Assembly: GCA_937864535.1 (NCBI GenBank)
Contig: CALMJS010000020.1
Location: 62,001-126,000 of the forward strand
Source of the DNA: an uncultured Paracoccaceae bacterium
Lineage (GTDB): Bacteria > Pseudomonadota > Alphaproteobacteria > Rhodobacterales > Rhodobacteraceae
Direction: 5' to 3'
Length of the DNA stretch: 64,000 bases
In this document: positions 1 through 7,889 of the stretch, piece by piece
Numbering within the stretch: position 1 is the first letter of the stretch
How the letters are laid out: the number at the start of each line of letters is the position of its first letter
Program-made: the position numbers and the translations under genes
The notes under the pieces: generated by a model
What the model saw: only the letters and a program-made list of their open reading frames with translations
The model's database searches: none
Told to the model about the DNA's origin: nothing

Positions 1-275
1 TCGGCCACCGCCGCCGTCAAAGCCTGGGCGAAGTTCTGATAGAAACTCTGGCGCTCTTTGGACAGGACAAAGCCAAAGGTCATCGCGGGCAGCCCTGCGT
101 CGATCCGGGCGCGGATCAGGCCGCGGGCGTGATATCCCAGCCTCTCGGCCGCGTCGGCGACGCGCTGGGCGGTGGCGGGTTTGACGGTGGCCCGACCGTT
201 CAGAACGCGGTCCACGGTGGCGACGCCCACGCCAGCCTCTGCGGCGATGTCGGTCAGGGTCGGGCGTTTTGCCAT
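1..275 (-). CDS. LacI-family transcriptional regulator (N-terminal part)
   Basis: The reverse strand from 275 reads MAKRPTLTDIAAEAGVGVAT and then VDRVLNGRATV, the classic LacI helix-turn-helix plus hinge. The first residues of the periplasmic-binding-protein-like effector domain follow (MTFGFVLSKE), and the gene runs off the left edge of the window. Members of this family bind palindromic operators and respond to a small ligand, often a sugar or polyol. It is divergent from the MocDEF-like oxygenase genes, so it is a plausible regulator of them. The effector domain is not visible, so no ligand can be proposed. Confidence 0.93.
   Translation of the reverse strand, partial: MAKRPTLTDIAAEAGVGVATVDRVLNGRATVKPATAQRVADAAERLGYHARGLIRARIDAGLPAMTFGFVLSKERQSFYQNFAQALTAAVA
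34..45. promoter_or_regulatory. Possible auxiliary LacI operator inside the lacI-type gene
   Basis: The 12-mer TTCTGATAGAAA occurs here and again, identically, at 314-325 in the intergenic region. TTCT-GAT-AGAA is an inverted repeat of 4-bp arms. The two copies are 280 bp apart, a spacing compatible with DNA looping between a main and an auxiliary operator. This copy lies inside the coding sequence, so chance similarity cannot be excluded. Confidence 0.35.
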
Positions 276-284
276 GATAATATC

Positions 285-325
285 CTATCAAATGTTGCCC
301 GAATTTTGATAGATTCTGATAGAAA
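285..325. promoter_or_regulatory. Operator region between the LacI gene and the oxygenase operon
   Basis: CTATCAAA (285-292) faces TTTGATAG (305-312), an 8-bp inverted repeat. TCTGATAG (315-322) repeats the same core 10 bp further on and lies inside TTCTGATAGAAA (314-325), which is also found at 34-45. The cluster sits in the 126-bp gap between the two divergent genes and is the natural binding place for the LacI-type regulator. Promoter hexamers could not be assigned with confidence. Confidence 0.5.
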
Positions 326-401
326 TGCAAGCCCCCTGACTCGGCCCTCTGTCGGCGTGCCGCTACAGTCGCCGCTATCCGTTCATCCGAGGGAGTGCAG
401 C

Positions 402-1478
402 ATGGGCAAGCGTGATTATTCGATGTTGGGGGCAGATGCCAAACGGGCGGTCGAAACCGGCCTTGCCGCGGCCGAGTGGTATCACACCGACATCCCGCGC
501 AAGGAAATGAAGGAACTGATGCAGCGCGCCGATGGTCCGGCCATCCGCGATACCGTCATCCTCTTTGGCGCAATGGCGGTCTTTGCCGGACTCGGGATTG
601 CTCTGTGGCCGACCGTTTGGTCGGTGCCGTTCTGGCTGGCCTATGGTGTGCTCTATGGGTCGGCGATGGACAGCCGCTGGCACGAATGTTCGCACGGCAC
701 CGCGTTCAAGACACGCTGGATGAATGATGTTATCTATCAGATCGCTTCATTCTGTATGATCAGAAATCCGCATACGTGGCGTTGGAGCCATGCGCGGCAC
801 CACACGGATACAGTCATCGTCGGGCGGGACCCTGAAATTGCGGTGATGCGGCCCGTTGTCTTTGCAAAGGTCGTCCTTAACCTTTTCGGGGTGCTGGACA
901 CCATCGACGGTGTGACCCGAATGGTCAAGAATGCCCTTGGTCAGGTCGGCGCAGAAGAAGCCACCTGGATTCCGGTGTCTGAACAGCCCAAAGTTATTCG
1001 GGTCGCCCGGATCTGGGTTCTGATCTATGCTGCAACCGCCGCTGTCGCCGTCTATACGCAATCGATCCTGCCGTTCATGGTGATCGGATTGCCGCGCCTC
1101 TATGGTGCATGGCATATGGTCATGTGTGGTCTTTTGCAGCACTGCGGGTTGGCGGATAACGTCACTGACCACCGTTTGAACAGCCGCACCGTCTATATGA
1201 ACCCGATCAGCCGGTTCATTTACTGGAACATGAATTACCATGTTGAACACCACATGTTCCCGATGATCCCATACCACCAACTGCCCAAGGCGCATGAGCG
1301 TTTCAAACACGATTTGCCTGCGCCGAGCCTGTCTATTGCAGCGGGCTATGCAGAGATCCTGCCCGCTATGTGGCGGCAAATGAAGAACGAAGACTATTTC
1401 CTGCGCCGGGACCTGCCCGCAACGGCCAAGCCCTACCGCGAGGAATTTCACACTGCCGCCATGCCTGCGGCCGAATAA
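402..1478 (+). CDS. Fatty-acid-desaturase-type di-iron oxygenase (MocD-like)
   Basis: This 358-residue membrane-type oxygenase carries the three histidine boxes of the desaturase/hydroxylase superfamily: HECSH at residues 94-98, HARHH at 130-134 and HVEHH at 280-284. Hydrophobic segments lie around residues 52-88 and 205-240. The start at 402 is chosen because a GAGGGA ribosome site precedes it; the frame is open further upstream but that part overlaps the LacI gene region. It is followed by a Rieske ferredoxin and an FAD reductase, the same trio as mocD-mocE-mocF of rhizopine catabolism, where the system is linked to O-demethylation. Expected role: hydroxylation or O-demethylation of a small organic substrate with electrons from its partners. 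The substrate is unknown; a true lipid desaturase is less likely in this context. Confidence 0.8.
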   Translation: MGKRDYSMLGADAKRAVETGLAAAEWYHTDIPRKEMKELMQRADGPAIRDTVILFGAMAVFAGLGIALWPTVWSVPFWLAYGVLYGSAMDSRWHECSHGTAFKTRWMNDVIYQIASFCMIRNPHTWRWSHARHHTDTVIVGRDPEIAVMRPVVFAKVVLNLFGVLDTIDGVTRMVKNALGQVGAEEATWIPVSEQPKVIRVARIWVLIYAATAAVAVYTQSILPFMVIGLPRLYGAWHMVMCGLLQHCGLADNVTDHRLNSRTVYMNPISRFIYWNMNYHVEHHMFPMIPYHQLPKAHERFKHDLPAPSLSIAAGYAEILPAMWRQMKNEDYFLRRDLPATAKPYREEFHTAAMPAAE

Positions 1479-1502
1479 CTGACCAACAAAGAGGAAGTGA
1501 CC

Positions 1503-1811
1503 ATGCCTTGGGTAGATGCCTGCGGAACCGATGATATCGACGCCGAAGACCTGATCCGTTTCGATCACGGGGGTCGGACCTATGCGATCTATCGCTCTTC
1601 GGACGACGACTACTTCTGTACGGATGGCAAATGCACCCATGAGGACGTCCACCTGGAGGACGGTCTGGTCATGGCGTACGAAATCGAGTGCCCCAAACAC
1701 AACGCGACCTTTGATTATCGCACCGGAGAGGCGCTGCGCGCGCCGGCATGCGTCAACCTGAACACCTACAAGGTCAAGGTCGAGGCGGGTCGGGTTCTGA
1801 TCGAGATCTGA
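1503..1811 (+). CDS. Rieske-type 2Fe-2S ferredoxin (MocE-like)
   Basis: A 102-residue Rieske domain with Cys44-Thr-His46 and Cys63-Pro-Lys-His66 as the two-Cys, two-His cluster ligands. It has no signal peptide, so it is a soluble cytoplasmic electron carrier. GAGGAA at 1491-1496 is 6 bases from the ATG at 1503, which is preferred over the GTG at 1497 that abuts it. It sits between the di-iron oxygenase and the FAD reductase, with one base separating it from the latter, and should pass electrons from the reductase to the oxygenase. Confidence 0.9.
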   Translation: MPWVDACGTDDIDAEDLIRFDHGGRTYAIYRSSDDDYFCTDGKCTHEDVHLEDGLVMAYEIECPKHNATFDYRTGEALRAPACVNLNTYKVKVEAGRVLIEI

Positions 1812-1812
1812 G

Positions 1813-3036
1813 ATGGCCGGGATCGTCATTGTCGGCGCTGGCGAATGCGGCACCCGCGCGGCCTTTGCGGCGCGGGATGCTGGCTATGATGGCGCGATCT
1901 TGCTGATCGCGGGCGAAGCCGGTCTGCCCTATGATCGCACCAAGCTGACAAAACCGATTGTGCCGGGCGAGGCCCCTTTTGGCGGCCTGTCCGCGCTGCG
2001 CAAACCGATTTGCCATGCCAACCAACTGGATGCCGCAGGGATCACCCTCTTGGCCGGCACGCCCGTGGGCAAGGTGAACAGCGACGCGCGGCAGGTGACG
2101 CTGACCGATGGGCGTGTGTTCGGTTATGACAGGCTATTGCTGGCGGTCGGTGCGACGGCGCGGCGATTGGCCTGCCGTGGTGGTGACCGGGCGCTGGGAT
2201 TTCGCACGATTGACCATGCCCAGACCGTCTTTGCCAAGGCGCGCGGCAAGGTCGTGATCGCGGGTGCAGGGCTGATCGGGCTCGAACTCGCGGCGGTGCT
2301 GTCGGGGCAGGGCGCAGAGGTGACCTTGGTCGAGGCAGAGGCTCTGCCGCTGTCGCGTACGGTGCCTGCCGGTCTGGCCGAACGCCTCATGGCCCGCCAT
2401 CAGGCCGAAGGGGTGCGGCTGCTGTGCGGCAGCGAAATCGAAAAGGTGACGCCGGGCTTTGTCACTCTGTCCAATGGCAAACGGTTGCCCGCGCCCAGCC
2501 TGATCGCCGCGATCGGTGTGGTGCCGAACACCACTCTCGGGGCGATGGCCGGGGCGATGATCGACAATGGCATCTGTGTCGATGCCCAGATGCGTACCTC
2601 GGTGCCGGGGATTTATGCCGCCGGGGACTGCGCCAATGTCACCCTGCCGAACGGCCAGCGTGTTCGCAGCGAAACGTGGCGCTGTGCCATGGCCCAAGGG
2701 ATCGTCGCAGGCCAAGTGATGGCTGGGCAAACGGCGAGTTATGACGATCCGAATTGGCTCTGGTCCGATCAGTATGATCTGACGGTGCAGGTCGTGGGGC
2801 AGGTCGCAGATCGCCCAGATGCCCTGCGGCAATTGCCAGAGGCCGAGCTGCAATTTTCTATCGACAGCGACGGGGCGCTGATCGGCGTGGCTGGCATCGG
2901 GCGCGCGGCCGCGATGACCAAAGACATCATTCTGGCCCAGCGGCTGATCCGCGCGGGGGCCAAGGTCACAGCCCGGGCCCTGTCCGATCCGGCGATTGAC
3001 CTGAAATCACTGTTACGCACGCAGGGCGACGTCTGA
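1813..3036 (+). CDS. FAD/NAD(P)-dependent ferredoxin reductase (MocF-like)
   Basis: A 407-residue pyridine-nucleotide-disulfide-type oxidoreductase. The N-terminal dinucleotide motif GAGECG is at about residues 8-13, a second one (GAGLIG) is in the middle of the protein, and the FAD-binding segment GIYAAGDCA follows. The length and C-terminal part fit ferredoxin reductases of oxygenase systems. It probably oxidises NADH and reduces the adjacent Rieske ferredoxin. It starts one base after the ferredoxin stop, so the three genes are clearly one transcription unit. Confidence 0.88.
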   Translation: MAGIVIVGAGECGTRAAFAARDAGYDGAILLIAGEAGLPYDRTKLTKPIVPGEAPFGGLSALRKPICHANQLDAAGITLLAGTPVGKVNSDARQVTLTDGRVFGYDRLLLAVGATARRLACRGGDRALGFRTIDHAQTVFAKARGKVVIAGAGLIGLELAAVLSGQGAEVTLVEAEALPLSRTVPAGLAERLMARHQAEGVRLLCGSEIEKVTPGFVTLSNGKRLPAPSLIAAIGVVPNTTLGAMAGAMIDNGICVDAQMRTSVPGIYAAGDCANVTLPNGQRVRSETWRCAMAQGIVAGQVMAGQTASYDDPNWLWSDQYDLTVQVVGQVADRPDALRQLPEAELQFSIDSDGALIGVAGIGRAAAMTKDIILAQRLIRAGAKVTARALSDPAIDLKSLLRTQGDV

Positions 3037-3063
3037 CTGTCGTCCGCTAGATAAGGGGAAAAT

Positions 3064-3864
3064 ATGGGACTCTATCACAACCGGCCCACGGTCGCCGACA
3101 TTCGTGCCCAAAAGGGCAAACGGCAATTGTCGATGCTCTATGTCGATACGCCGGAGGAGGCCGCCGCCGCCGCCGCCGCCGGGATTGACATGTTGTCGAT
3201 CATTGATCCGGTCTGGACCCCCGAAATGCGCGAGGCCGCAGGGTCCTGTTTCGTTCAGGTTGGGCTGCTCTACGGGCAATTGGTGACAGCCGAGGATTAT
3301 CAGCGCGCCGCGCATCGGGTGATGCAGATCGGCGGCGACTGCGTTTATTGCGCGTCGAATTTCAACACGATTGAACTCTTGGCCTCGGACGGTATTCCGG
3401 TGGTCAGTCACGTCGGTCTGATCCCGTCCAAGGCGACATGGACCGGCGGGTTCAAGGCCGTTGGCAAAACTGCCGACAGCGCAGTGCAGGTGTTTGAACA
3501 CGTCAAACGGCTCGAACAGATCGGAGCCTTCGGGGCCGAGCTGGAGGTCGTGCCGGATCGCGTCGCCGCCGAGATCGCGAAACGCACAAACCTCGTCCTG
3601 CTGGGAATGGGGGCCGGGCCTTACGCCGATGCGCAATATCTGTTTGCAGAGGATGTGTTGGGCTACACACCGGGGCATAAACCCCGCCATGCGAAAACCT
3701 ACCGGAATTTCCGCAGTGAACTGGATCGACTACAGGCCGAGCGCATCGCCGCGTTCAAGGAATTCAAGGCCGATGTCGATACCGGCACCTATCCGGCACC
3801 GGAGCATAGCGTTGCCATCAAAGACGACGAATTGGCGAAGTTTATCGCAGCCATCGACGGCTAA
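3064..3864 (+). CDS. Diverged PanB-like (ketopantoate hydroxymethyltransferase family) protein
   Basis: A 266-residue TIM-barrel protein with clear PanB landmarks: GIPVVSHVGLIPSKATWTGG (His116), GAFGAELEVVP (Glu161, the PanB catalytic Glu) and GMGAG. Other PanB residues are changed. Where PanB has the KLEGG strand, this protein reads VYCASN (residues 94-99), so the Lys and Glu are lost, and the strand FVQVGLLY lacks the metal-binding Asp. It is therefore unlikely to be the pantothenate enzyme. It follows the oxygenase trio by 27 bases behind an AAGGGGA ribosome site. Its role may be carbon-carbon bond formation or cleavage on the oxygenase product, or capture of a C1 unit; that is inference only. 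Confidence 0.7.
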   Translation: MGLYHNRPTVADIRAQKGKRQLSMLYVDTPEEAAAAAAAGIDMLSIIDPVWTPEMREAAGSCFVQVGLLYGQLVTAEDYQRAAHRVMQIGGDCVYCASNFNTIELLASDGIPVVSHVGLIPSKATWTGGFKAVGKTADSAVQVFEHVKRLEQIGAFGAELEVVPDRVAAEIAKRTNLVLLGMGAGPYADAQYLFAEDVLGYTPGHKPRHAKTYRNFRSELDRLQAERIAAFKEFKADVDTGTYPAPEHSVAIKDDELAKFIAAIDG

Positions 3865-3876
3865 GAGTTGAACCCC

Positions 3877-3914
3877 CTGTCCAATACATGTAACAATCTT
3901 CATGTATTGGACAG
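3877..3914. repeat. Perfect 14-bp inverted repeat (hairpin or operator)
   Basis: CTGTCCAATACATG at 3877-3890 is perfectly repeated in inverse orientation at 3901-3914, around a 10-base centre. It lies between the PanB-like gene and the permease gene, ending 15 bases before the permease ATG. There is no T-tract, and the stem is not G+C-rich, so it is not a standard intrinsic terminator. It could be a regulator-binding site or an mRNA stem-loop. Confidence 0.7.
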
Positions 3915-3929
3915 CGAGTCGAGGGTTCC

Positions 3930-4895
3930 ATGGCGTTTGATCAGCCATCTGCACGGTTAGAACATTATCCGATCACGTTTTTCGCCGTGGGGATGGGGAC
4001 CCTTGGCCTGACCTTGGCGGTGCATGCCGCCGAACAGGCCTATGATCTGGGCGCCCACCTGTCAGGTTGGGTTCTGTCGGGGTCCGTCGTGATTTTGGCG
4101 CTGGTCAGCCTTGGTTATCTGGCCAAGGCCCTGCGTCATCCAGATGCGGTTCGGGGGGAATGGAACCATCCCGTTCGCATCGCCTTCTTTCCGGCGATGT
4201 CGATTTCCGTGCTGCTGCTGGCGGCGGCGCTGATTGACCGGGCGCCGGTATTGGCGAACTGGATCTGGATGGTCGGAGCGGCGATGCAGGGGGCGCTGGC
4301 CCTCTCGGTGATCGCGGCGTGGATCGGGCATCGCAGCTTTGCCCCGCTTCATATCAGCCCCGCGTGGTTCATTCCGGCGGTGGGCAATGTCATCGTGCCC
4401 TTGGCCGGGGCGCCGCTGGGGCACATCGACCTGTCATGGATGTTCTTTTCCGCGGGGGTCTTGTTCTGGGTCGTGCTGCTGACGCTGGTGATCAACCGGT
4501 TGATGTTCCACGATCCGCTGCCGGGGCGGCTGGTCCCGACCCTTGTCATTCTGATCGCGCCGCCTGCTGTCGCGTTTATTTCGTGGGTGCGGCTGACCGG
4601 CGGTCTGGATGCCTTTGGCCATATCCTGATCAGTCTGGCCTATGTGTTTGCGCTGATCGTCCTGACCCAAGTGCCCAAGTTTCGGCAACTGCCATTCTCT
4701 TTGGCGTGGTGGGCCTTGTCCTTCCCGCTCGCGGCACTGTCGTCGGCGTCGTTCCTCTATGCCCGGCTGGCCGGATCGGACGCGCACCGTGTGCTGGGCC
4801 TGTTCCTGCTGGTTCTCTTGGCCACGATTGTCGGGGCGCTGATCGGGCGCACCGTGCTGGCGATGGCCCGAGGAGAGATCTGCCGCCCCGAATGA
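3930..4895 (+). CDS. SLAC1/TehA (TDT)-family membrane permease
   Basis: A 321-residue polytopic membrane protein with about ten hydrophobic segments. It shows the TDT/SLAC1 pattern, including ISPAWFIPAVGNVIVPLAG near residues 145-165, which resembles the P-x-W-F-I-P-V-G-N-motif of TehA-like transporters and channels. The family moves small anions such as C4-dicarboxylates, tellurite-related ions or chloride. It follows the PanB-like gene on the same strand after a perfect inverted repeat and may export or import an acid linked to this catabolic region. Its stop TGA abuts the IclR stop of the opposite strand with no gap. Confidence 0.82.
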   Translation: MAFDQPSARLEHYPITFFAVGMGTLGLTLAVHAAEQAYDLGAHLSGWVLSGSVVILALVSLGYLAKALRHPDAVRGEWNHPVRIAFFPAMSISVLLLAAALIDRAPVLANWIWMVGAAMQGALALSVIAAWIGHRSFAPLHISPAWFIPAVGNVIVPLAGAPLGHIDLSWMFFSAGVLFWVVLLTLVINRLMFHDPLPGRLVPTLVILIAPPAVAFISWVRLTGGLDAFGHILISLAYVFALIVLTQVPKFRQLPFSLAWWALSFPLAALSSASFLYARLAGSDAHRVLGLFLLVLLATIVGALIGRTVLAMARGEICRPE

Positions 4896-5744
4896 TCAGG
4901 ACGCGAGGTGGTCCATTTCTGAGGGCAAACGGTTACGACCGAGCAAGCGTTGTTGCTGGATCGCGTCCGAAATGTCGCGGGCCGCAGCACGTAGATGGGG
5001 CAGGGTGCGGTCGATCCGCTGTTGGAACCCCGGTGAGCGCGGGCCAACCAGACAGATCGCGCCGATTGCGCGGCCTGTGATGTCCTTGACCGGGATCGCG
5101 GCGATCCGGCTCTCGCGGGAGAGCGGGTTATTCGCGACCAGATAGCCCAGCGACCGCGCCTCTTCGATATCGGCGCGGATATCGGCAACGTCAACACCGG
5201 CCTGTGCATAACGCGCGGCATTCTCGGCCAAGGTCGTTTCCACCCGGCCCGCGTTCATGAACGCCAGCATGACCCGTCCCCCGATCCCGAGCCCCAGAGG
5301 CCGCCGCGACCCGATGTCGGCATGACGAATGAGGGTCGGGATATTGCCAAACCGCCGATCCGCATAGACCGAGTCGATATGGGACGGTACCGACAGCAGC
5401 ACGCTATCGCCGGTGATGCGCGTCAGTTCATCGAGATGGGCGCTGGCATAGCGCGTGATCGGGCAGCGGTTGAAAGGAGCCACACCGAGCCAAGCGGTCT
5501 CGGCCGCCAGCCGGTATCGCTGCGAGCCCAAGGCCCGTTCGACGATGCCTTCGTCCTCGAGCGCCTTGAGGATACGATGCGCGGTGGGATGGGCCAGCCC
5601 GACCTCATTGGCGATATCTACCAGTTTCTCGCCCTCTTCGCTGCTGCCAGCGAGGAGGCGGACAATCGCGAAAGACCTGCGAATACACTGCGTTCCGGTG
5701 ATTTCACGGCGGCCTGCTGTGGTGATCTTCTCTTGGATAGTCAT
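4896..5744 (-). CDS. IclR-family transcriptional regulator
   Basis: A 282-residue protein with an N-terminal winged helix (CIRRSFAIVRLLAG, then LVDIANEVGLAHPTAHRILK) and the IclR effector-binding domain (LGIGGRVMLAFMNAGR, GYLVANNPLS, AIGAICLVGP). IclR proteins commonly control aromatic-acid catabolism and bind palindromes of about 15 bp. The start at 5744 has GGGAGGGG just upstream. It lies downstream of the GntR gene in the same direction, 14 bases away. Six copies of an IclR-like palindrome in the following 13 kb make it the best candidate local regulator. Confidence 0.93.
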   Translation of the reverse strand: MTIQEKITTAGRREITGTQCIRRSFAIVRLLAGSSEEGEKLVDIANEVGLAHPTAHRILKALEDEGIVERALGSQRYRLAAETAWLGVAPFNRCPITRYASAHLDELTRITGDSVLLSVPSHIDSVYADRRFGNIPTLIRHADIGSRRPLGLGIGGRVMLAFMNAGRVETTLAENAARYAQAGVDVADIRADIEEARSLGYLVANNPLSRESRIAAIPVKDITGRAIGAICLVGPRSPGFQQRIDRTLPHLRAAARDISDAIQQQRLLGRNRLPSEMDHLAS

Positions 5745-5758
5745 GGGTCCCCTCCCGG

Positions 5759-6469
5759 TCAAATGGCGTCGGCCCGGTCTGCCCGGGCAAGTAGTTCGGT
5801 CAATCCAGTCCGACGGACGTGGTCGGCGGTTTGGCTCAGGTGCCGCGACAACGCCGCAACCGCGCCGTCGGCATCGCGGGCCATCGTGCGGTCTAGAATG
5901 GCGCGGTGTTCGGCCTCGATATCGCGCTTGGTGTCAGCCTCGCTGCGGACCATGCGGCGGTAGCGTTCGGCCTGTATGTACAATTCGTGACGCAGGCGCA
6001 GCCACCATGGGCTATCGCAGGCGGCGACCAGATCATCGTGAAACTGTGCGTGCAGTCGTTCCCAATCTGGATGCGCCCGCCCTAGGGGCGACGCGCCGGC
6101 ATGACACAGCCGATGCCAAGAGGCCAGCAGCGCCGCCTCCCATTCGATATCGCCCAATTCGATGGAACGCCGCAGGCAGCGGGTCTCGATCTCGATCCTG
6201 ACCTGGGTGAGATCATCCAGATCTTCTTGGGATACCGTCGCAACGGTGAATCCTTTTTGCGGCATAGCGACCACCAGCCGTTCCGAGGTCAGGCGCGATA
6301 GCGCCTCGCGCACGGCACTGGGGCTGACACGGAACCGCGTGGCCAGTGCATCAATCATCAGTTTCGAGCCCGGCTGATAAACGCCATTCAGCAAATCCTC
6401 GCGCAGTTCGGTATAAACTCCGGCTGTTTTGCTGGCTGACATCGCTGGCTTTTCCCCCGTAGAGATCAT
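5759..6469 (-). CDS. GntR-family (FadR/FCD type) transcriptional regulator
   Basis: A 236-residue GntR protein. The winged helix is at the N-terminus (YTELREDLLNGVYQPGSKL, then RFRVSPSAVREALSRL) and an all-helical FCD ligand domain follows, with metal-type ligands in HAQFHDDLV and EHRAIL. FCD regulators usually sense carboxylic acids. The ATG at 6469 has TTGGAG 5 bases upstream and is preferred over a later Met. It is divergent from the DUF3500/SSADH/hpa operon and co-directional with the IclR gene, so two regulators of different families sit at the catabolic promoter. Confidence 0.92.
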   Translation of the reverse strand: MISTGEKPAMSASKTAGVYTELREDLLNGVYQPGSKLMIDALATRFRVSPSAVREALSRLTSERLVVAMPQKGFTVATVSQEDLDDLTQVRIEIETRCLRRSIELGDIEWEAALLASWHRLCHAGASPLGRAHPDWERLHAQFHDDLVAACDSPWWLRLRHELYIQAERYRRMVRSEADTKRDIEAEHRAILDRTMARDADGAVAALSRHLSQTADHVRRTGLTELLARADRADAI

Positions 6470-6558
6470 CGAATCTCCAATATCGACCAAGTTAAAGAAA
6501 ATCTATTTTTTGTCAAAACCACTTTTTTGTGACGGGTCATCGACTTTGATGCGGCTTT

Positions 6559-6573
6559 GTCCAGCATGTGGAA
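6559..6573. promoter_or_regulatory. IclR-type palindrome, copy 1 (DUF3500 operon)
   Basis: GTCCAGC-A-TGTGGAA, a 15-bp dyad that matches the shared pattern KTCCRCA-N-TGYGGAM seen at five other places in this region. It lies 79 bases before the DUF3500 start and in the divergent gap with the GntR gene. Confidence 0.5.
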
Positions 6574-6652
6574 CGAAACCCCGCGCCAACGTTGTCAGGT
6601 CGACCGTGCCGCCCCTATCGCAAGGGAGAAACGACCTGGAAGAGAGGCAAAA

Positions 6653-7888
6653 ATGACCTCGTTTGATTATCGCGACTATGTTTTGGCGCCGGACAATCCG
6701 CGCGTCGGCCCGTCCCGTGGGTTGGACCCGGTGACCTATTCCGCGCCGATTCTGGCGACTGACCGCGCGATCGCGCTCAAGGCCGAATGGGACCGTCTGT
6801 TGGCGGAGCCCTTTGTTGGCATCACGCATGACGGCTGTGCCGAAGAGGGTCTGTTTGTCCTTGAGGATCAGGGCTTTGACCCCCGGGCGGCTGTAGACGC
6901 GGCCCATGCGATCCTGTCGACCATGACGGCAGAGCAGCGGGATGCCTGCTGTTTGCCCGTCGAGGCGACAGAGTGGCGGGCGTGGTACAATCCCGAACTG
7001 GTGTTCAATACCCTCGGCGTCCGGCTGGAACATCTGTCTGACGGGGCGCGAGACTGTTTTTGGGACCTGCTCGCGGCCTGTACCTCGGCCCGCGGGTTCA
7101 CGAAAATCCGCCAGTTGATGAAGGCGAACCTGTTTCTGGGCGAACTCTACGATCTGCGCCAGATCATGAACGAATGGTCCTATCACTTTCATATTTTCGG
7201 CGAACCGTCGCTGACAGAGCCTTGGGGATGGCACATCTACGGCCACCACGTCGGGTTCAATGTGCTGATCCTTGGCCGTCAGATGGTGATTTCGCCGACC
7301 TTTATGGGCACAGAGCCAAACGACATCACGCTGGAAAGCGGCGAGAGTTTTTCGATGTTCAAGGAAGAGGAAGCCAAGGGTCTGGCCCTGATGCAATCCT
7401 TGCCTGAGGACCTGCAAGAACGCGCGACGCTGTTTACCCTGATGGAGGACCCGGCGATGCCCGCGTGGCGGTTCAACTTTGCCGATCAGCGTCATTTGGG
7501 CGGTGCATTTCAGGACAACCGGCGCGTTCCGGTCGAGGGCGTCTGTGTTGCCGAGTTTGACGACAGCCAGCGCGCCGCGCTCTTGGACCTGTGCGAGACG
7601 TTCTACAGCCACTGGCCGGACGGGCCGCGGGCGGCGCGGATGCGGCAGATCGCAACGCATCTGGACCGCACCTACTTTAGCTGGATCGGCGGTCATGGCG
7701 ACGATGATCCGTTCTATTTCCACATCCATTCGCCGGTCGTCATGCTCGAATTCGATCATCACTCCGGCATGTGGCTGTCGAACGAAGAGCCGGCCAAATT
7801 CCACATCCACGTCATCAGCCGCATTCCCAATGGCAATGACTATGGCAAGGCGTTGATCGCCCTGCATCGCGCGCAGCAGGAGGGCTAA
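6653..7888 (+). CDS. DUF3500-family protein
   Basis: A 411-residue protein with the DUF3500 hallmark region GWHIYGHHVGFNVLILGRQM followed by SPTFMGTEPNDI, and a His-rich second part (DDPFYFHIHSPVVMLEFDHH, KFHIHVISR). The clustered histidines suggest a metal site. There is no signal peptide. It is the first gene of the SSADH/hpaG/hpaH/hpaI operon, with a GAGAGG ribosome site and one base between its stop and the next ATG. Members of the family have no established reaction known to me. The position here argues for a role in catabolism of the substrate, for example a hydrolytic or oxidative step. Confidence 0.85.
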   Translation: MTSFDYRDYVLAPDNPRVGPSRGLDPVTYSAPILATDRAIALKAEWDRLLAEPFVGITHDGCAEEGLFVLEDQGFDPRAAVDAAHAILSTMTAEQRDACCLPVEATEWRAWYNPELVFNTLGVRLEHLSDGARDCFWDLLAACTSARGFTKIRQLMKANLFLGELYDLRQIMNEWSYHFHIFGEPSLTEPWGWHIYGHHVGFNVLILGRQMVISPTFMGTEPNDITLESGESFSMFKEEEAKGLALMQSLPEDLQERATLFTLMEDPAMPAWRFNFADQRHLGGAFQDNRRVPVEGVCVAEFDDSQRAALLDLCETFYSHWPDGPRAARMRQIATHLDRTYFSWIGGHGDDDPFYFHIHSPVVMLEFDHHSGMWLSNEEPAKFHIHVISRIPNGNDYGKALIALHRAQQEG

Positions 7889-7889
7889 G

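Noticed and set aside
129-401. Extended N-terminus of the desaturase-type oxygenase
   Set aside because: The upstream part overlaps the divergent LacI gene in antisense and the operator region; the Met at 402 has a ribosome site and starts family-like sequence.
3064-3864. Genuine panB for pantothenate synthesis
   Set aside because: Key PanB residues are replaced and the gene is in an oxygenase operon without panC.
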